From assembly GCA_913061515.1 (NCBI GenBank), contig CAJXSF010000004.1:1-64000 (forward strand): 64,000 bases of DNA, written 5' to 3'. Positions 26,955 through 36,897 of this stretch are shown in pieces. Source of the DNA: an uncultured Gammaproteobacteria bacterium (GTDB lineage Bacteria > Pseudomonadota > Gammaproteobacteria > Pseudomonadales > Pseudohongiellaceae). The stretch's first letter is position 1; every line of letters begins with the position of its first letter. The translations under genes were made by a program, and so were the position numbers. The notes below the pieces were generated by a model. It was not told the DNA's origin, ran no database searches, and saw only the letters and a program-made list of their open reading frames with translations.

Positions 26955-27314
26955 ATGAGCCAGACTAGTATTACGATTTACCATAACCCTCGATGCAGTA
27001 AGTCGCGCGAAACTCTCAAGTTAATCGAAGCGGCTGGTTGCGAGCCCCAAGTGGTCGAGTATTTGAAAAGCCCCTTAGGCAAAAACGCATTGAAAGCCTT
27101 AGTTCTGCGTATGGGGGTTCCTGTGCGAGATTTGCTTAGAAGCACAGAAGAGGCTTATAAGACCTTAAATTTGGCTGATGCGAGCACGAGTGACGAGGCA
27201 ATCTTTGACGCCATGGTCGCGCATCCTATTTTGATGAATAGGCCGATTGTAGTGAGCGATAAAGGTGCTTGTATCTGCCGTCCGCCAGAGCGCGTGCTTG
27301 AGCTGCTGCCTTAA
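26955..27314 (+). CDS. ArsC-family (YfgD-like) reductase
   Basis: This is a 119-residue thioredoxin-fold protein of the glutaredoxin-linked arsenate reductase family. It has the active-site segment HNPRCSKSRETL (Cys14), the LKSPLG region and the C-terminal NRPIVV-DKGA-ICRPPERVLELL pattern. Family members reduce arsenate with glutathione and glutaredoxin, but many of the YfgD subgroup have unproved roles and no ars operon is present here. It overlaps the convergent diguanylate cyclase gene by 4 bp. Confidence 0.85.
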   Translation: MSQTSITIYHNPRCSKSRETLKLIEAAGCEPQVVEYLKSPLGKNALKALVLRMGVPVRDLLRSTEEAYKTLNLADASTSDEAIFDAMVAHPILMNRPIVVSDKGACICRPPERVLELLP

Positions 27315-28756
27315 GCGGGGGTGTTGATCGCCGCAGAAGGTGCCCACATACTTTGGTTCTTGCCTGCGTGTTTCGCTTTGTACAATGCCTTGTCTGCGGC
27401 GCGCATGGCCGCTTCTATCGACATACTGCCATCCCAGTCAGTGATGCCGATTGAGACAGACAGCGCGGCGGTACCAAAACTGCCAATAAACGGCGCGGAC
27501 ATCTGTTCGAGAATACGGCTAGATATCGCCTCGACAGTTTGGCGATCACTGTTATCTAGTAGTACGACAAACTCATCGCCACCAATACGTGCTGCGGCGT
27601 CGCCGTCGCGAATGCAGGATCGCAGACGGTTGGCGACTTCGATTAAGACTTCGTCACCTGCCAAATGGCCATACTGATCGTTGATAGGTTTGAAAGAATC
27701 CAAGTCGCAGATTAATAGATGTGGCGTGCGATCTGTTTCACGACGTTGCGAGGAGTTCTCTAGGCGAAAATTCAACCCTCCCCGATTAAGTAGCCCCGTG
27801 AGTTCATCGCGTTGGGCTTGGTGTATCAAGCGTTTTTGAGTGTTAATGCCTCGTAAAAGCTCGTTGGTCAGCGATGCAACGACGAAGGCGGTAAAGCTTC
27901 CAATTAACAAACGTATCTGCATCATGGTGACCCCATGGGTGTCTGGGAGGAATGCAGATTTGTAAGGGATGTAACCAAGCAGGACAGCGAATGTCACCAA
28001 GTAGGCAATTGTGAGCACTGTTAGGGAGGTGCCCTGTAAGCCAAAACGCAATGCAGCCCAAAGCATGAAGGGAAGGAAGCAATAGGGCAGCATGAGATCT
28101 AATAGTGGCCCCCAGTTATTCAGGATCACTGGGCTGCTAATCAATAGGCAGACTGCGAAGATTTGCTGTTCGCGGCTCCACTGTCCAAGTGGCACTAGCC
28201 TAACCCGGGCAAGACAGACGGGGGCGACCACTAATACACCGAGTGCATCTCCGACATAAAATTTCGACCAAGACTGCATATAGGGGACGTTTAGAGCTTG
28301 TGCGGTCCCAATAGCGCCGATGCTGGCCCCAAGCATCGGTGCTATTATCGCGCCAAAGGCGATAAATAAGAGCATGTTCTTGGTTGGCGTGAGAGTGCCG
28401 TCAATATTGCCGGCGCGTCTGATCAAGAATGCGCCAAGCAGTGGTTCTAAACAGTTACCGGTAGTCCAGAGTAGGTTGCCGGCCAAGGAGAAGCCTAGTA
28501 ATGCATTACCTCCGAACTCCCCTAAAGCAACCCCTAGAACTACAAACCCCCACTGTCGCGTAGGAAGCATTAGTAAAAGGGCTAAACTAAACCCCGCCCC
28601 AGGCCAAAATGTGCCGCCATTAGTATCAGGCGAGTTTAAGAGCATCGCTAATTGGGCAAGTAAGCAGTAGCCGATTGCACTAATAAGCAATACCCTACTG
28701 TTGGAGTAATTCAGTAGCAACTCTTGTCTGCGTTCTTGCGGAGGTATATTTAGCAT
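27311..28756 (-). CDS. MASE1-GGDEF diguanylate cyclase
   Basis: This is a 481-residue protein. Residues 1 to about 305 form an eight-helix membrane sensor of the MASE1 type (GGTFWPGAGFSLALLLMLP, LGEFGGNALLG). Residues 315-475 are a GGDEF domain. The catalytic GGDEF motif is intact at 392-396, and an inhibitory I-site RDGD lies at 383-386, so product feedback is expected. It should make cyclic di-GMP in response to an unknown signal at the inner membrane, affecting motility or surface growth. Confidence 0.93.
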   Translation of the reverse strand: MLNIPPQERRQELLLNYSNSRVLLISAIGYCLLAQLAMLLNSPDTNGGTFWPGAGFSLALLLMLPTRQWGFVVLGVALGEFGGNALLGFSLAGNLLWTTGNCLEPLLGAFLIRRAGNIDGTLTPTKNMLLFIAFGAIIAPMLGASIGAIGTAQALNVPYMQSWSKFYVGDALGVLVVAPVCLARVRLVPLGQWSREQQIFAVCLLISSPVILNNWGPLLDLMLPYCFLPFMLWAALRFGLQGTSLTVLTIAYLVTFAVLLGYIPYKSAFLPDTHGVTMMQIRLLIGSFTAFVVASLTNELLRGINTQKRLIHQAQRDELTGLLNRGGLNFRLENSSQRRETDRTPHLLICDLDSFKPINDQYGHLAGDEVLIEVANRLRSCIRDGDAAARIGGDEFVVLLDNSDRQTVEAISSRILEQMSAPFIGSFGTAALSVSIGITDWDGSMSIEAAMRAADKALYKAKHAGKNQSMWAPSAAINTPA

Positions 28757-29183
28757 TTTGTATTCTTATGGGTATGCTGTACTTGAAATAGGATGTAACC
28801 ATTGATTCTAGGGGATTCCTCGCAAGAATTCTATGTACGAAACTATGATAAAATTTGCCCTTATCAGCTAAGGTGCTTGTTAGTTTGGAAGAAAGTGCTC
28901 GTGCAACATAGTTTAACTAAGATAGAGTTGTAAGAATTTGCGACAGATGTCGAAAATATTGGCAATTTTATTGGTGTTTCTACTATGATGCGGCCGGAGA
29001 AGTTTCCTCGGATATGATCTGAGTCACTAAAAATACAACAAAGTTATCAAACGCTTATCGCTTAACGGATGTGTAATTATTTAGCACAAATGCCAATAAG
29101 CTTTTGAAAGATAAGAGATTCAGTTCGAAATCAGCAAGGGTTGCAATATACCCCCATAGAACAAGGTTTTAAGGAAAACATTT
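28757..29183. other. 427-bp intergenic region before nhaD
   Basis: This holds the divergent promoters of the diguanylate cyclase and first nhaD genes. It is AT-rich with no open frame that I would support. A 14-bp sequence at 28901-28914 (GTGCAACATAGTTT) also occurs at 26922-26935 before the ArsC-like gene. I see no riboswitch that I can name. An AAGGAA ribosome site precedes nhaD. Confidence 0.5.
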
Positions 29184-30689
29184 ATGACTTCTACTTACGG
29201 TCAGGCTTTTTTGAAGAATTTTTTGGGTGCTTCGCCCGATTGGTACAAACTGACTATTGTCGGTTTCTTATTAATTAACCCCGTCCTGTTTTTTCTAATC
29301 GATCCATTCGTTGCCGGTTGGGTGCTGATTGCTGAGTTTATTTTTACACTCGCAATGGCTTTGAAGTGTTACCCATTGCAACCTGGTGGTTTGTTAGCGA
29401 TTGAGGCGATCGCCATTGGTATGGCGAGTCCCGAGACGGTTTATCACGAAGCAGAAATGAACCTGCCTGTGATCTTGCTGTTGATCTTCATGGTGGCCGG
29501 TATTTCTTTCCTTAAAGAGATGTTGTTATTCACCTTTACTAAGATCCTTTTGCGGGTAAAGTCAAAAACCACCTTGTCCGTGTTGTTTGCGCTTGTGGCG
29601 GCAATTCTTTCCGCTTTCCTAGACGCGCTTACTGTGACGGCGGTGGTAATCGCTGTAGCCGGCGGTTTTTACGGGGTTTATCACAAGGTGGCCTCAGGGC
29701 TAAAGCATGACCACAGTGATCACGATGTGACACAAGATGCCAGCGTGAAAGAGCACAGCCGTGCCGATCTTGAGCAATTTAGAGCGTTCCTGCGTAATTT
29801 GATGATGCATGCGGCTATCGGTACTGCCTTAGGTGGTGTTGCAACAATTGTTGGGGAGCCACAAAACCTATTGATTGGCACGATAATGGGGTGGGACTTT
29901 GTTGAGTTCTATCTACGCGTTATGCCTGTTTCTCTACCTGTTCTAGTAGTTGGTTTGGCCACAACAGTCTTAGTCGAGAAGTTTAAGATTGTTGGTTATG
30001 GCACAGAGCTGCCTACAAACGTGCGCTCCATCTTAGAAGACTATGACAATGAGCAAACGGCTAAGTTAACTAAAACCGACGTCATGAAAATGTGGGTGCA
30101 AGCCGCAGTGGCTGTTTTCCTAGTCGTATGTCTTGCTCTTCACCTTGCAGAGGTGGGTATCATCGGTCTAGCCGTAATCGTATTGGCCACGGCCTTTAAC
30201 GGCATTACAGACGAGCACAGCATTGGCCACGCGTTCCAAGAGGCGCTGCCATTTACCGCTCTATTGGTGGTTTTCTTTGCCATAGTTGGGGTTATCCATG
30301 AATTGCACTTGTTTACACCTGTTGTGAATTTTGTATTGGCAATGGAAGGTCATGCGCAGCTTTCTGCGTTCTACATTGCTAACGGTGTGCTTTCGATGGT
30401 GTCAGACAACGTTTTCGTTGCAACTGTTTATATTTCTGAGGTTCAGCAAGCTTTCGAAGCGGGCCGTATTTCGCGCGAGCAGTTCGAGTTATTGGCGGTG
30501 GCAATTAACACCGGTACTAACATTCCTTCTGTGGCAACGCCAAATGGTCAAGCAGCGTTCTTGTTCTTGCTGACGTCGGCAATTGCTCCGCTAATTCGTC
30601 TATCCTATGGACGAATGGTGATACTTGCACTTCCATATACAATCACGATGTCGATTGCTGGCCTATTGGCTACTATCTACTTCCTCTGA
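29184..30689 (+). CDS. nhaD: Na+/H+ antiporter NhaD, copy 1
   Basis: This is a 501-residue membrane protein of the NhaD (ion transporter superfamily) type with about 12 hydrophobic helices. Family stretches include [17 protein letters not shown], the conserved [16 protein letters not shown] and [24 protein letters not shown]. It expels Na+ or Li+ in exchange for protons at the inner membrane, helping growth at alkaline pH and high salt. It is followed by its own terminator, so copies 1 and 2 are probably separate transcripts. Confidence 0.95.
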   Translation: MTSTYGQAFLKNFLGASPDWYKLTIVGFLLINPVLFFLIDPFVAGWVLIAEFIFTLAMALKCYPLQPGGLLAIEAIAIGMASPETVYHEAEMNLPVILLLIFMVAGISFLKEMLLFTFTKILLRVKSKTTLSVLFALVAAILSAFLDALTVTAVVIAVAGGFYGVYHKVASGLKHDHSDHDVTQDASVKEHSRADLEQFRAFLRNLMMHAAIGTALGGVATIVGEPQNLLIGTIMGWDFVEFYLRVMPVSLPVLVVGLATTVLVEKFKIVGYGTELPTNVRSILEDYDNEQTAKLTKTDVMKMWVQAAVAVFLVVCLALHLAEVGIIGLAVIVLATAFNGITDEHSIGHAFQEALPFTALLVVFFAIVGVIHELHLFTPVVNFVLAMEGHAQLSAFYIANGVLSMVSDNVFVATVYISEVQQAFEAGRISREQFELLAVAINTGTNIPSVATPNGQAAFLFLLTSAIAPLIRLSYGRMVILALPYTITMSIAGLLATIYFL

Positions 30690-30715
30690 TTTAAGGGTAT
30701 GTAAGCGTTTATGCC

Positions 30716-30750
30716 AAGGGCCTGTACAGTGTAACTGACAGGCCCTTTTT
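30716..30750 (+). terminator. Intrinsic terminator after nhaD copy 1
   Basis: AAGGGCCTGT pairs with ACAGGCCCTT around a 12-base loop and is followed by a T run. It lies 27 bp after the nhaD stop. Confidence 0.9.
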
Positions 30751-30768
30751 AGTGCGGTAGAAAAATTT

Positions 30769-30811
30769 CGGAGCCAGTCGAACTTAGGATAATAAGTTCG
30801 GCGTGGCTCCG
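30769..30811 (+). promoter_or_regulatory. Long stem-loop upstream of nhaD copy 2
   Basis: CGGAGCCA pairs with TGGCTCCG and, inside it, CGAACTTA pairs with TAAGTTCG; a small internal loop (GT / GCG) separates the helices and the apical loop is GGATAA. All 16 pairs are Watson-Crick. It has no T run and starts 18 bp after the terminator, about 100 bp before the next start codon. It is therefore more likely a 5'-leader structure or protein-binding site than a second terminator. Confidence 0.6.
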
Positions 30812-30908
30812 TTTGCGTTGGACTTTGGGAATCTCAAGTTCCCCCTCTTAAACCTAGGGGCGCTAGGGATGTTTTTACTGTGTTAGAACGTAGTGCTGAG
30901 GATTAGCC

Positions 30909-32417
30909 ATGACAACTACAACTTATGGTCAAACATTTTTAGGCAATTTTTTGGGCTCCTCGCCCGATTGGTATAAACGCACGATTATCGGGTTTTTAGT
31001 TCTAAATCCCATCGTATTCTTTTTGGTGGACCCGTTTTTGGCGGGTTGGATGTTGATCGGAGAGTTTATCTTCACTCTGGCGATGGCCCTGAAATGTTAC
31101 CCTTTGCAGCCGGGAGGGCTTTTAGCATTTGAAGCTGTCGTTATTGGTATGTGTTCGACCGAGGCTGTCTATGAGGAGGCCCATACTAATTTTCCTGTTA
31201 TCCTATTGTTGATCTTTATGGTGGCCGGTATTTCCTTTCTCAAAGAAATGCTGTTGTTCAGCTTCACTAAAATATTATTACGAGTGCGATCAAAAATTAG
31301 ACTGTCGCTTCTGTTTGCGATCATGGCCGCGGTATTGTCAGCCTTTCTAGATGCATTGACTGTCACCGCTGTGGTGATTGCTGTTGCTTCGGGGTTCTTT
31401 TCTGTCTACCACAAGGTTGCCTCTGGTTTTCAGTTTGATAAGGAAAATCACGATGTCGGCGATGATGACAGTGTTCAGGAAAACAGCCGGGCGGATCTAG
31501 AGCAGTTCCGCTCATTCTTGCGCAACATCATGATGCATGCCGCTATCGGCACAGCTCTAGGGGGCGTGTGTACGATAGTGGGCGAGCCGCAAAACTTACT
31601 GATTGGCCATATTATGGAGTGGGAATTCGTAGAGTTCTTCTTGCGTGTCGCCCCAGTGTCGATGGTGGTATTAGCCACAGGGCTAGCAACAACCTTCTTG
31701 GTAGAGAAGTTTGGTGTTGCAGGCTACGGTGCCAAACTGCCTGAAACTGTGCGGGAGATTTTGCAGCGCTACGATGATGAACAGACTGCCAAACTTACAA
31801 AAAGCAATATTCTGAATCTGTGGGTTCAAGCGGCTGTTGCCATCTTCCTGGTGTTCTGTCTCGCTTTTCATTTAGCAGAGGTCGGCATAATTGGCTTAGG
31901 CGTGATTGTGTTAGCGACTGCTTTTACGGGGATTACCGATGAACATCGATTGGGCCATGCGTTTCAAGAGGCGCTTCCCTTTACCGCATTGTTGGTCGTG
32001 TTTTTCACGGTAGTGGCGGTAATACATCAGCTGCATCTGTTTAGCCCCGTAGTGGATTATGTTTTGGCGATGGAAGGTTCGCTGCAACTCTCTGCGTTCT
32101 ATATCGCTAATGGTGTGTTGTCGATGGTGTCTGATAATGTGTTCGTTGCAACCGTGTATATCACTGAGGTGCAGTCCGCATTCGAAGCGGGGCGCATAGG
32201 GCGGGAGCAGTTTGATTTATTAGCGGTAGCGATCAATACGGGAACGAATATCCCATCGGTGGCCACACCTAATGGGCAGGCAGCGTTTTTATTCTTATTA
32301 ACCTCCGCCTTGGCTCCACTGATTCGCCTTTCATACGGCCGCATGGTGATACTCGCATTGCCCTACACCATTACGATGTCGATCGCGGGTTTGTTGGCAA
32401 CAATGTACCTACTATAA
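30909..32417 (+). CDS. nhaD: Na+/H+ antiporter NhaD, copy 2
   Basis: This 502-residue protein is a close paralogue of copy 1 along its whole length, with the same NhaD motifs ([42 protein letters not shown]). The differences are conservative and spread throughout, and synonymous codons differ widely, so this is an old duplication and not an assembly error. Most charged residues in membrane segments are kept, so both copies are probably active, perhaps with different ion preference or regulation. Confidence 0.95.
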   Translation: MTTTTYGQTFLGNFLGSSPDWYKRTIIGFLVLNPIVFFLVDPFLAGWMLIGEFIFTLAMALKCYPLQPGGLLAFEAVVIGMCSTEAVYEEAHTNFPVILLLIFMVAGISFLKEMLLFSFTKILLRVRSKIRLSLLFAIMAAVLSAFLDALTVTAVVIAVASGFFSVYHKVASGFQFDKENHDVGDDDSVQENSRADLEQFRSFLRNIMMHAAIGTALGGVCTIVGEPQNLLIGHIMEWEFVEFFLRVAPVSMVVLATGLATTFLVEKFGVAGYGAKLPETVREILQRYDDEQTAKLTKSNILNLWVQAAVAIFLVFCLAFHLAEVGIIGLGVIVLATAFTGITDEHRLGHAFQEALPFTALLVVFFTVVAVIHQLHLFSPVVDYVLAMEGSLQLSAFYIANGVLSMVSDNVFVATVYITEVQSAFEAGRIGREQFDLLAVAINTGTNIPSVATPNGQAAFLFLLTSALAPLIRLSYGRMVILALPYTITMSIAGLLATMYLL

Positions 32418-32427
32418 GTGACGATAG

Positions 32428-32457
32428 AGTCGCACTGTCTCTAGGGGCGGTGCGACT
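32428..32457. terminator. Hairpin between convergent nhaD copy 2 and DUF3047 genes
   Basis: AGTCGCAC pairs with GTGCGACT around a 14-base loop and is followed by a short T-rich stretch on the + strand. It probably ends the nhaD transcript. Confidence 0.6.
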
Positions 32458-33111
32458 TTATAGTTGGGGCGTGAAGCGCACATCGGCATACCACGACTTA
32501 ATGGCTAAGCCTGAATTGTCTGTGTCCGTCATGATGGCGATGCCATCCAGGCTATCGATTGTCTCCCCAAAGGCTGCAAGCCAGTCGGCTTTAATATCCC
32601 GAACATGATGACGCCACTGTCCAAGTTCAGTGCTGCCAGAGTCGACTGCTAACATTTGCACATTATTGCCTGCGAATGGATTGGGCCAACGTGAACCTAC
32701 CGCTTGCTTGCTCGCCCATACATAGTTCAGCGCCTTGGTGCGCCAGAATGCCAGCCCCCCTTTGCGCACGACATAAATGCGCGCGGCATAGTCATCGCCA
32801 GACTTAAATGTCTCATCGACCTCGGTGCCTAGGGCACTGTCGGTACGCCAACGCCATTGCAGCAATGGCGTGGCATTTAGATCAACACGCTGTTCACTGA
32901 ACATTGCGCTGGCGCTAGCATTGGAATCGGCCTGTAAGACTACTTCGTCGTCGAGGGTGACGACACGATAGACTGTCTCCCCCAAAAAACTGCGTAGCTC
33001 CCATGAAGCGATGCCCCAATTATTGGGGGCTAGTATGCGCGACTGTGCCATGGCTTGCAGCGCGGCTATAGGGAGTAAGATTAGTGCTATAGCTTTTGCT
33101 AGATTCATCAT
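32458..33111 (-). CDS. DUF3047 exported protein
   Basis: This is a 217-residue protein with a signal peptide (ALILLPIAALQAMAQ). It has the DUF3047 pattern: an early LQADSNASAS strand, the LQWRWRTD core, DDYAARIYVV, the NPFAGNNVQMLAVDSG part and the ending GIAIMTDTDNSG--IKSWYADVRF. The family is beta-rich, periplasmic and of unknown function. It is transcribed away from the sulfite dehydrogenase cluster. Confidence 0.88.
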   Translation of the reverse strand: MMNLAKAIALILLPIAALQAMAQSRILAPNNWGIASWELRSFLGETVYRVVTLDDEVVLQADSNASASAMFSEQRVDLNATPLLQWRWRTDSALGTEVDETFKSGDDYAARIYVVRKGGLAFWRTKALNYVWASKQAVGSRWPNPFAGNNVQMLAVDSGSTELGQWRHHVRDIKADWLAAFGETIDSLDGIAIMTDTDNSGLAIKSWYADVRFTPQL

Positions 33112-33195
33112 TTAGTCTTTGCGTTATCCAATGTTGGAACGAGCCATGACACCAGCAGTAAAAGCAACGACAAAACAAATGCGGGTGCAGAATTT

Positions 33196-34485
33196 ATGAG
33201 CGATAAACAGAAAGATAATGCGTCAATGAATTGGGATCATGTCGCCAGCAATGGACTACTTAGTCGCCGGCATTTGTTGGGCTTAGGTCTGGCGAGTACG
33301 GCGAGTTTGGCCGCAAATCCCCTCTTAGCCGCCGATACTGCTGCAATCTCGACTCCATCTTGGTCAAAGGTGCCGGGTAGAGATTTGTCCGGATATGGGA
33401 ATCCTTCCGCGTTTACCCAAGAGGTACAACGTCTTACGGGTTCGCCTAACCCCTTGCTGCCAGGTGGAGGGGCGTCCCGTAGTCCCTTGCATTTGCTGCA
33501 GGGCTCGATTACCCCGAACGGCCTGCATTTTGAGCGTCATCACGCAGGCATTCCGAATGTCGACCCTGCGCAGCATCGTTTGCTAATACACGGTTTAGTG
33601 CGCCAAGCCCTATCCTTTTCTTATGAAGATTTACTCGCCTATCCTCAAGAAAGCCGAATCTATTTCCTCGAATGTTCCGGAAATAGTGGCGCCAATACAG
33701 CCGCCCAGCCTAGCGATGGCACAGCAGCAAGCTTGCATGGTCTGTTGTCTGGCGCTCAGTGGACTGGAGTGCGCTTATCGACGCTGCTCGAAGAGGCTGG
33801 TGTCAAGGAAGAGGCTAGCTGGATTGCTGCGACCGGTGTCGATGGCGCGAGCATGGGGCGTTCCGTTCCGCTAAACAAAGCGCTTGATGACGTGTTTATA
33901 GCGCTATATCAAAATGGGGAGCCGATTCGTCCAGAGCAAGGCTACCCCATGCGTTTATTTGTCCCAGGTTGGGAAGGCAATGTCAGCATTAAGTGGTTGG
34001 GCCAGATTAAGCTCACCTCTGGCCCTGCAAATTTTCGTGATGAAACCTCGCGTTATACCGACTTCTTAGCAGATGGGAAGGCCCTGCAGTTTACCTACCC
34101 AATGGGGGTGAAATCAGTCATTACGTCTCCCTCTGGGCAGATGACCCTTCGACGTCACGGGGTACATGAGGTGACGGGTTTGGCGTGGTCCGGTAGCGGT
34201 GCCATCTCGCGTGTCGAAATCTCAGCCGATGGAGGTAGCACATGGGCTGAAGCGTTGTTAGAGGGCGAAAACCAAGCGTTAGCGTTGAGCCGTTTCAGGC
34301 TGCCTTGGTTGTGGGAAGGGGGGCCAGCGGTACTACAAAGCAGAGCCACAGATAGTGCTGGTAATGTGCAGCCAACGCGTGCTGTAGTGTTAGCTCAATA
34401 CGATGCGGCTAACCGTTATCACTTCAATGGCATTCAAAGCTGGAGCGTTTCGGAGCAAGGAGTCGTTGCAAATGCCTTTGCGTAA
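33196..34485 (+). CDS. soxC: Molybdenum sulfite dehydrogenase (SoxC/SorA-like), Tat-exported
   Basis: This is a 429-residue molybdopterin enzyme of the sulfite oxidase family. A twin-arginine signal SRRHLLGLGLAS is near residue 23. The molybdenum ligand is probably Cys160 in YFLECSGNSG. A C-terminal dimerisation domain follows (about 310-420). It should oxidise sulfite to sulfate in the periplasm and pass electrons to the cytochrome encoded next. The sequence looks most like SoxC, but no other sox genes are near, so a stand-alone Sor-type role is also possible. Confidence 0.85.
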   Translation: MSDKQKDNASMNWDHVASNGLLSRRHLLGLGLASTASLAANPLLAADTAAISTPSWSKVPGRDLSGYGNPSAFTQEVQRLTGSPNPLLPGGGASRSPLHLLQGSITPNGLHFERHHAGIPNVDPAQHRLLIHGLVRQALSFSYEDLLAYPQESRIYFLECSGNSGANTAAQPSDGTAASLHGLLSGAQWTGVRLSTLLEEAGVKEEASWIAATGVDGASMGRSVPLNKALDDVFIALYQNGEPIRPEQGYPMRLFVPGWEGNVSIKWLGQIKLTSGPANFRDETSRYTDFLADGKALQFTYPMGVKSVITSPSGQMTLRRHGVHEVTGLAWSGSGAISRVEISADGGSTWAEALLEGENQALALSRFRLPWLWEGGPAVLQSRATDSAGNVQPTRAVVLAQYDAANRYHFNGIQSWSVSEQGVVANAFA

Positions 34486-35017
34486 ATGTGCAAAAATTAT
34501 TAAAGGCTCAATGGCATTGCTAATCTTGTCGGCTTTGACCGGTGTCTTCGCAGCGGATGACATCGTGCAATTAGGACAACCGGTTTCAGAGGCAGACCTA
34601 CGAGACTGGGATTTGATAATCATGCCAGATGGTTCCGGCTTGCCTGAAGGCGCGGGCAGCGCTGTGCAAGGCAGTGCTGTTTATGAACAGCAATGCGCCA
34701 GTTGTCATGGTGCGTCAGGCAAAGGCATGCCTGGCGTTCCAGCACTTGTCGGAGAGAACAATTCAGCTGGCGAGCCGGTAGTGCGAGCTGTCGGTAATTA
34801 TTGGCCTTCGGCGACGACTTTGTTCGATTATGTGCGCCGTGCAATGCCCCCGACAGCGCCAAAATCCCTGAGCACTGAGCAAGTCTATCAAGTGGTGGCC
34901 TACGTACTGTTTCTCAATGACATCATTGGCGAAGAACATGAGTTGACTCACAATAATCTGTCAACGGTGGATATGCCCAATCGGAACGGGTTTGTCGATC
35001 GTAGCCAAATGCAATAG
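34472..35017 (+). CDS. Mono-haem c-type cytochrome, partner of the sulfite dehydrogenase
   Basis: Starting at ATG 34472 (overlapping the dehydrogenase end by 14 bp, with a GGAG site upstream), this 181-residue protein has an N-terminal export signal (SMALLILSALTGVFAAD). It has one haem-binding CASCH at about residues 75-79, and a likely axial Met in RAMPPTAP. A single haem and small size resemble the SorB-type subunit more than the di-haem SoxD. The overlap shows co-translation with the dehydrogenase. Confidence 0.85.
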   Translation: MPLRKCAKIIKGSMALLILSALTGVFAADDIVQLGQPVSEADLRDWDLIIMPDGSGLPEGAGSAVQGSAVYEQQCASCHGASGKGMPGVPALVGENNSAGEPVVRAVGNYWPSATTLFDYVRRAMPPTAPKSLSTEQVYQVVAYVLFLNDIIGEEHELTHNNLSTVDMPNRNGFVDRSQMQ

Positions 35018-35025
35018 GAAACGAT

Positions 35026-36492
35026 ATGCCCATTACAGAACCAAAGCTCAAAGATCCAACGCTCTTTCGTCAACGCTGCTGTATTGATGGGGTATGGGAG
35101 CGCGCGACCAACGATGCCGTAATAGAGGTTGGCAATCCAGCCACTGGGGAATTGCTTGGAACTGTCCCGAACATGGGAGGTACGGGCGCCCGGCGCGCGA
35201 TAGAGGCCGCCCAGAGAGCCTTGCCAAAGTGGCGTAGCAAAACAGCAAAAGAGCGAAGCACGATTCTGAGGCGTTGGTTTGAGCTGATCATGGACAATCA
35301 AGAGGATTTAGCGCGGTTGATGACTCTTGAGCAAGGTAAACCTTTAAGCGAAGCCCGTGGTGAAATTGCTTATGCCGCTTCCTTTATCGAGTGGTTTTCT
35401 GAAGAAGCGAAACGGGTGTATGGCGACACCATCCCCGGCCACCAAGAAGATGCCCGAATTATTGTGATAAAACAGCCTGTTGGAGTCATAGCGGCCATTA
35501 CTCCTTGGAACTTCCCTGCAGCAATGTTGACGCGCAAAGCAGCGCCTGCGTTGGCAGCGGGTTGCACTATGGTGATCAAACCCGCCTCGCAGACCCCTTA
35601 TTCTGCATTAGCCTTGGCGGAGCTTGCATTGCGTGCTGGCATCGAGCCAGGCGTATTGAATGTCGTCACAGGCAGCGCAAAGAAAATTGGCGACGAGCTG
35701 ACGAGTAATGCCACTGTGCGTAAGTTGTCATTTACAGGATCTACTGAGATTGGTCGGCAATTAATGGCGCAATGCGCTCACGATGTTAAGCGGATGTCTT
35801 TGGAGTTGGGGGGCAATGCGCCCTTCATTGTGTTTGATGACGCAGATGTCGATGCTGCCGTTCAAGGGGCGATAGTCTCCAAGTTTCGCAACAACGGGCA
35901 AACTTGTGTCTGCGCTAACCGATTCTATGTGCAATCAGGGGTTTACGACGAATTTGCCGAAAAACTTACCTTAGCAGTAAAGCGCTTAAAGGTCGGTAAT
36001 GGGCTTGAGGCAGATGTGGATCTTGGTCCGCTAATTAACGCTGAAGCGATGGAGAAGGTGCAAGAGCATCTTCAAGATGCCCAAGATAAAGGGGGCCGTC
36101 TGACCCTTGGTGGCAAGCCTCACGAAAAGGGCGGAAACTATTTTGAACCCAGTATTCTCTTAGATGTGTCACAAGACGCTATTATTACAAAAGAAGAGAC
36201 TTTTGGCCCTGTTGCAGCGTTGCTGCGATTCGATACAGTCAATGAGGCGATTGATATGGCCAATGACACCGAGTTCGGCCTGGCTTCTTACTTGTATTCC
36301 AAAGACTTAGCACAAGTGTTTCGAGTCGCAGAAGCTTTGGAATACGGAATGGTTGGAATCAATACCGGTCTTATTTCGACAGAAGTGGCACCTTTTGGGG
36401 GCATCAAGGCCTCGGGCTTGGGTCGAGAGGGGTCGAAATACGGTATCGAAGAATATTTGGAGCTTAAATACCTTTGTATCTCAGGGGTTTAG
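35026..36492 (+). CDS. gabD: NAD(P)+-dependent succinate-semialdehyde dehydrogenase
   Basis: This is a 488-residue aldehyde dehydrogenase of the GabD type. Catalytic Cys294 is in NNGQTCVCANRF, and Glu260 is in MSLELGGNAPF. The cofactor segment ITPWNFPAAMLTRK and the C-terminal FGGIKASGLGREGSKYGIEEYLELKYLC are typical of this subgroup. It oxidises succinate semialdehyde to succinate, feeding the TCA cycle. It starts 8 bp after the cytochrome gene, which suggests cotranscription; a functional link to sulfite oxidation is not obvious. Confidence 0.92.
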   Translation: MPITEPKLKDPTLFRQRCCIDGVWERATNDAVIEVGNPATGELLGTVPNMGGTGARRAIEAAQRALPKWRSKTAKERSTILRRWFELIMDNQEDLARLMTLEQGKPLSEARGEIAYAASFIEWFSEEAKRVYGDTIPGHQEDARIIVIKQPVGVIAAITPWNFPAAMLTRKAAPALAAGCTMVIKPASQTPYSALALAELALRAGIEPGVLNVVTGSAKKIGDELTSNATVRKLSFTGSTEIGRQLMAQCAHDVKRMSLELGGNAPFIVFDDADVDAAVQGAIVSKFRNNGQTCVCANRFYVQSGVYDEFAEKLTLAVKRLKVGNGLEADVDLGPLINAEAMEKVQEHLQDAQDKGGRLTLGGKPHEKGGNYFEPSILLDVSQDAIITKEETFGPVAALLRFDTVNEAIDMANDTEFGLASYLYSKDLAQVFRVAEALEYGMVGINTGLISTEVAPFGGIKASGLGREGSKYGIEEYLELKYLCISGV

Positions 36493-36897
36493 CTTAAGTA
36501 TTGCAAATTGCAACACGCTTTCCTAACAAGAGGGCACTCGTCCCCCTTAAATCTTATAGCAATATAGTCACTATAAATTACAGTTATTTAGCCTCAACAA
36601 ACCTCAATATATTGAATTAATACTTTACATGAATTCCCGCAGTGTTATATTGATCGCCCGATATATCTTGCCCATGGGTGGGACATATCGAGGGAGAGAG
36701 TAAAAATCGATTTGAAGAATAATAGGCACGTCTCACATCTTACGGTCGTGTGGCGTTGTATAGGGATAACACTCTAGTAGCTATAACGTATAGGCACCTG
36801 TTCTTCATCAGATCTAACGACCACCCGACACCGCCAAGGGATTGATCAAGCGGGATCGAGGTCGGGTAGGCCACAATAAAATTTTAGAGGTCGAAAT
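36493..36897. other. 405-bp leader region of the TonB receptor gene
   Basis: No gene is seen. There are two possible stem-loops. At 36659-36690, CGATAT/ATATCG surrounds CCCA/TGGG. At 36823-36867, ACCCGAC pairs with GTCGGGT, about 30 bp before the start codon. The last 20 bases before the ATG (with TAGAGGTC) match the same region of the paralogous receptor at 42880, so the ribosome-binding region is shared. Promoters for the highly expressed receptor are likely here but not identified. Confidence 0.45.

Noticed and set aside
28757..29183. Sodium riboswitch upstream of nhaD
   Set aside because: I could not find a structure matching a known Na+-responsive motif; only a generic AT-rich leader is visible.
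29184..32417. nhaD duplication as an assembly artefact
   Set aside because: The copies differ in many codons and amino acids along their length and have different flanks, so they are two real genes.
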